Assembly: GCF_000444135.1 (NCBI RefSeq)
Contig: NZ_ATDK01000046.1
Span: forward strand, 1-64,000
Length of the DNA stretch: 64,000 bases
DNA from: Pseudomonas avellanae BPIC 631
GTDB taxonomy: Bacteria > Pseudomonadota > Gammaproteobacteria > Pseudomonadales > Pseudomonadaceae
Direction of reading: 5' to 3'
The translations under genes and the position numbers were made by a program. Positions within the stretch are counted from its first letter, which is position 1; each line of letters opens with the position of its first letter. Under the pieces are notes generated by a model. That model had not been told where the DNA came from, made no database searches, and worked only from the letters and a program-made list of their open reading frames with translations. Below, piece after piece: positions 61,549-64,000 of the stretch.

Positions 61549-64000
61549 TTACCGCGCCCGCACCCGTTCCAGCAGCACTTGCAACGGATGCTGCACAACC
61601 TTGCCATCCTGGCGTTTGACCTGACTGCGGCATGAGTAGCCGTCGGCAAGCAGTCGGCCTTCGCCGCCGTGACGCACCACCAGCGGTTGCCAGGACTGGC
61701 TGTAAATAGTGTCGCTGGTTTTCGCGTTTCGGGTCTCGTGCCCATAGGTGCCGGACATGCCACAGCAGCCGCTGGCCAGCACTTCCAGCTTGAGGCCTGC
61801 GCGAGCGAAGGCTTTCTGCCAGAGGCCGACGCTGCCCGGTTCGTTGGTCTTTTCGGTGCAGTGCGGCAGGAAGTAATAGGTTTCATCCGACTGAACGTCG
61901 CCCTGCGCCTCAAGCTCGGTCGCCAGCCACTCCTGCGGAAGCAGGACGGTCGGCACGTTCTCCTCGCCCAGCGTCTTGCTGTACTCCTGGCGATAAACCA
62001 GGGTCATGGCCGGATCCAGACCAATCAGCGGGATGCCGTACCCGGCCAGCTTGCCCAGCGACTGGCTGTTGAAGCTGGCGGCTTTTTCAAACGCGGCTAG
62101 AAAGCCCTGCACCTGCAACGGCTTGCCGTTGGGCGCAAACGGCGCGAGATAGACCCGATAACCCAGGCGCGAGATCAGCTCCAGCCAGTCTGCGGCCAGT
62201 GGTGTTTCGAAATAACGGGTAAACGCGTCCTGCACCAGCACCACCGTGCGCTTGCGCTCCTGATCAGTCAGCGCGGCCAGCCGCTGCGGTGTGGCGATGC
62301 CGACATTCCAGCGTGCGCAGGCGGCACGAAAGTCCATCAGGCTCAGCAACGGGCTGTCGACCATCCCGGCCACGTGTTCAAGCAGGTAACGCACCGGTTT
62401 TGCGCCCATGACCGCGTTATACAACTTTGGAAAGCGCGCCAGGTGCGGAATGCTGAATTCCAGCGAGCCGATCAGGTAGTCCTTGATCGGACGCAGGTAG
62501 CGGCTGTGGTACAGCTCCAGAAAACGCGAACGAAACTCGGGCACGTTGACCTTGACCGGGCATTGCCCTGCGCAGGACTTACAGGCCAGGCAACCGGCCA
62601 TGGCGTCGTAGACTTCATGAGAAAAATCCTTCTGCCCCGCCACTCTGGCCACGCTGTTTACAGTGCGCTCGGCCAGGCTTTTCAGCACGTTGGCAGTGCG
62701 AGCTCTGGCGGCGGCCGTCAATACGTTCACGTCCTGCTCGCCTTGCAGGCGCAGCCACTCTCGCACCAGCGAGGCGCGGCCCTTGGGGGAGTGAATGCGG
62801 TCGCGGGTGGCTTTCCACGACGGGCACATGGCGTCGTCGGTGTCGTAGTTGTAACAGGCCCCATTGCCGTTGCAATGCAGCGCGCTGTCGTAGCTCTGCC
62901 ACACACGCTCGTCGATCGTGCGGTCCAGATCGCCACGCAGCGTCACTTCATCCACCTGCGTCAGACGCGCATCGGGCACCGTCGCAGGCGTGGCGATCTT
63001 GCCGGGGTTGAGCTGGTTGAACGGGTCACAGGCTGCTTTCAGCGCCTGCAACGCCGGGTACAGTTCGCCGAAATACTCGGGCACGTATTGCGAACGCAGG
63101 CCTTTACCGTGCTCGCCCCACAGCAAGCCGCCGTAACGCTTGGTGAGCGCAGCAACGGCGTCGGAGATCGGGCGAATCATTGCCGCCTGCGCCGGGTCTT
63201 TCATGTCCAGAATCGGCCGCACGTGCAGCACGCCCGCATCCACATGGCCGAACATCCCGTATTGCAGGCCGTAGCTGTCCAGCAACGCGCGAAATTCCTG
63301 AATGTAGTCAGCCAGATTTTCCGGCGGCACGGCGGTGTCTTCCACAAACGGCTGCGGCCGCGCTTCGCCCTTGACGTTGCCGAGCAAGCCCACCGAGCGT
63401 TTGCGCATGGTGTAGACGCGGCTCACGGCAGCGCTGCCGGTCGCTAGCGTGTGGCCAAGGCGCACCACCGAAGTGTCTGTTTGCAGGTGCGCGACGAATG
63501 CATGAACGCGCTGCTCCACCTCCTCCAGTTCATCGCCGCTGAACTCGATCAGGTTGATGCCCAGCGTCGGCGTGGCGGTGTCCTGTGGGAAATATTCAGC
63601 CACGCCGTGCCAGACGATGTCCTGCATCGCCAGCATCAGCACCTTGGAGTCGACGGTTTCGATGGACAGCGGCTTGTGCGCCATCAATGCCTTGGCGTCG
63701 CGCAGAGCGTCCATAAAGCCTGCGTAACGCACGTTGACCAGAATCGAATGCCTGGGAATCGGCAGCACGTTGAGCCGGGCTTCGACGATAAACCCCAGCG
63801 ACCCTTCGGAACCGCACAGCACACTGTTGAGGTTGAAACGCCCGTCTTCCTCACGCAGGTGCGCCAGGTCGTAACCGGTCAGGCAACGATTGAGCGGCGG
63901 GAAGATATCCTTGATCAGTTGCGCCTGAGTATCGGCAATCTGCTGCGCGCAGCGGTACACATCACCGGCCCGGTCAACCCCTGCCTGCTCGCGGGTCAAC
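61549..64000 (-). CDS. ydiJ: YdiJ-type FAD-linked oxidase/Fe-S dehydrogenase, 5' end outside the window
   Basis: At least 816 residues are visible and the frame runs off the edge. Present are the rest of an FAD-linked oxidase domain (SVLCGSEGSLGFIVEARLNV, FGHVDAGVLHVRPILD, WGEHGKGLRSQYVPEYFG), a ferredoxin-type cluster region (CNGNGACYNYDTDDAMCPSW, then CLACKSCAGQCPVKVNVPEF) and a C-terminal CCG-type cysteine-rich domain (VLASGCCGMSGTYGHE). This is the YdiJ arrangement, about 1,000 residues in Pseudomonas, linked in Enterobacteria to D-2-hydroxyglutarate oxidation. The visible part is intact. Confidence 0.93.
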   Translation of the reverse strand, partial: LTREQAGVDRAGDVYRCAQQIADTQAQLIKDIFPPLNRCLTGYDLAHLREEDGRFNLNSVLCGSEGSLGFIVEARLNVLPIPRHSILVNVRYAGFMDALRDAKALMAHKPLSIETVDSKVLMLAMQDIVWHGVAEYFPQDTATPTLGINLIEFSGDELEEVEQRVHAFVAHLQTDTSVVRLGHTLATGSAAVSRVYTMRKRSVGLLGNVKGEARPQPFVEDTAVPPENLADYIQEFRALLDSYGLQYGMFGHVDAGVLHVRPILDMKDPAQAAMIRPISDAVAALTKRYGGLLWGEHGKGLRSQYVPEYFGELYPALQALKAACDPFNQLNPGKIATPATVPDARLTQVDEVTLRGDLDRTIDERVWQSYDSALHCNGNGACYNYDTDDAMCPSWKATRDRIHSPKGRASLVREWLRLQGEQDVNVLTAAARARTANVLKSLAERTVNSVARVAGQKDFSHEVYDAMAGCLACKSCAGQCPVKVNVPEFRSRFLELYHSRYLRPIKDYLIGSLEFSIPHLARFPKLYNAVMGAKPVRYLLEHVAGMVDSPLLSLMDFRAACARWNVGIATPQRLAALTDQERKRTVVLVQDAFTRYFETPLAADWLELISRLGYRVYLAPFAPNGKPLQVQGFLAAFEKAASFNSQSLGKLAGYGIPLIGLDPAMTLVYRQEYSKTLGEENVPTVLLPQEWLATELEAQGDVQSDETYYFLPHCTEKTNEPGSVGLWQKAFARAGLKLEVLASGCCGMSGTYGHETRNAKTSDTIYSQSWQPLVVRHGGEGRLLADGYSCRSQVKRQDGKVVQHPLQVLLERVRAR

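Noticed and set aside
1-64000. tRNA, rRNA, CRISPR array, insertion sequence or prophage genes
   Set aside because: I found no tRNA-like cloverleaf, spaced direct repeats, transposase motifs or phage structural genes in the window.

Overview
The window reads as chromosome of a plant-associated Pseudomonas of the P. syringae group. The main evidence is a syringafactin-type lipopeptide synthetase locus with its LuxR regulators and MacA/MacB exporter. Pseudomonas-type REP sequences, fragments of intergenic repeats that I recognise from P. syringae, and high-GC coding with long antisense shadow ORFs agree with this. I worked by reading only, so family assignments come from motifs and remembered families, not from searches.

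Layout. (1) 1-4.8 kb is an accessory patch: an unknown membrane protein, a small overlapping ORF, a decayed quinone-oxidoreductase-like remnant, a LysR regulator, an enoyl-CoA hydratase-like protein, a small unknown protein and a beta-lactamase-fold serine hydrolase. (2) 5.1-37.3 kb is the syringafactin locus. On the minus strand, syfA (3 modules), syfB (5 modules plus tandem thioesterases), macA and macB form one tightly coupled operon, flanked by two LuxR-type genes. The adenylation codes read Leu-Leu-Gln-Leu-Thr-Val/Ile/Leu-Leu-Leu. (3) 37.4-46.5 kb is a catabolic island. A SorC-type regulator and an RpiB-like isomerase diverge from a ribose-type ABC importer, two polyol dehydrogenases and a split DhaK/DhaL kinase. 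I read it as uptake and catabolism of a four-carbon polyol such as threitol or erythritol. (4) 46.5-49.1 kb is a scar: a Rieske oxygenase gene with an internal stop, the tail of a GH3-like gene, half of tssC, and tssB, with the rest of a type VI secretion cluster missing. (5) 49.7-57.9 kb is an eight-gene coupled operon (flavin monooxygenase, peptide-type ABC transporter, two carboxymuconolactone-decarboxylase-fold proteins) of an uncharacterised type. (6) 58.2-64 kb holds a LysR regulator, a diguanylate cyclase, a dienelactone hydrolase-like protein and the 3' part of a YdiJ-type FAD/Fe-S dehydrogenase.

The most striking property is the number of disrupted genes. syfB carries four separate lesions: one extra unit in a GGTC tetranucleotide tract, a TAG nonsense codon, and two single-base homopolymer indels. 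syfR has an in-frame stop just before its DNA-binding domain, the second LuxR gene is frameshifted, and the polyol dehydrogenase and Rieske genes are broken as well. syfA, macA and macB remain open. Either syringafactin production is being lost in this lineage, or part of the damage is sequencing error. The nonsense codons and the 4-bp repeat change are hard to explain as homopolymer error.
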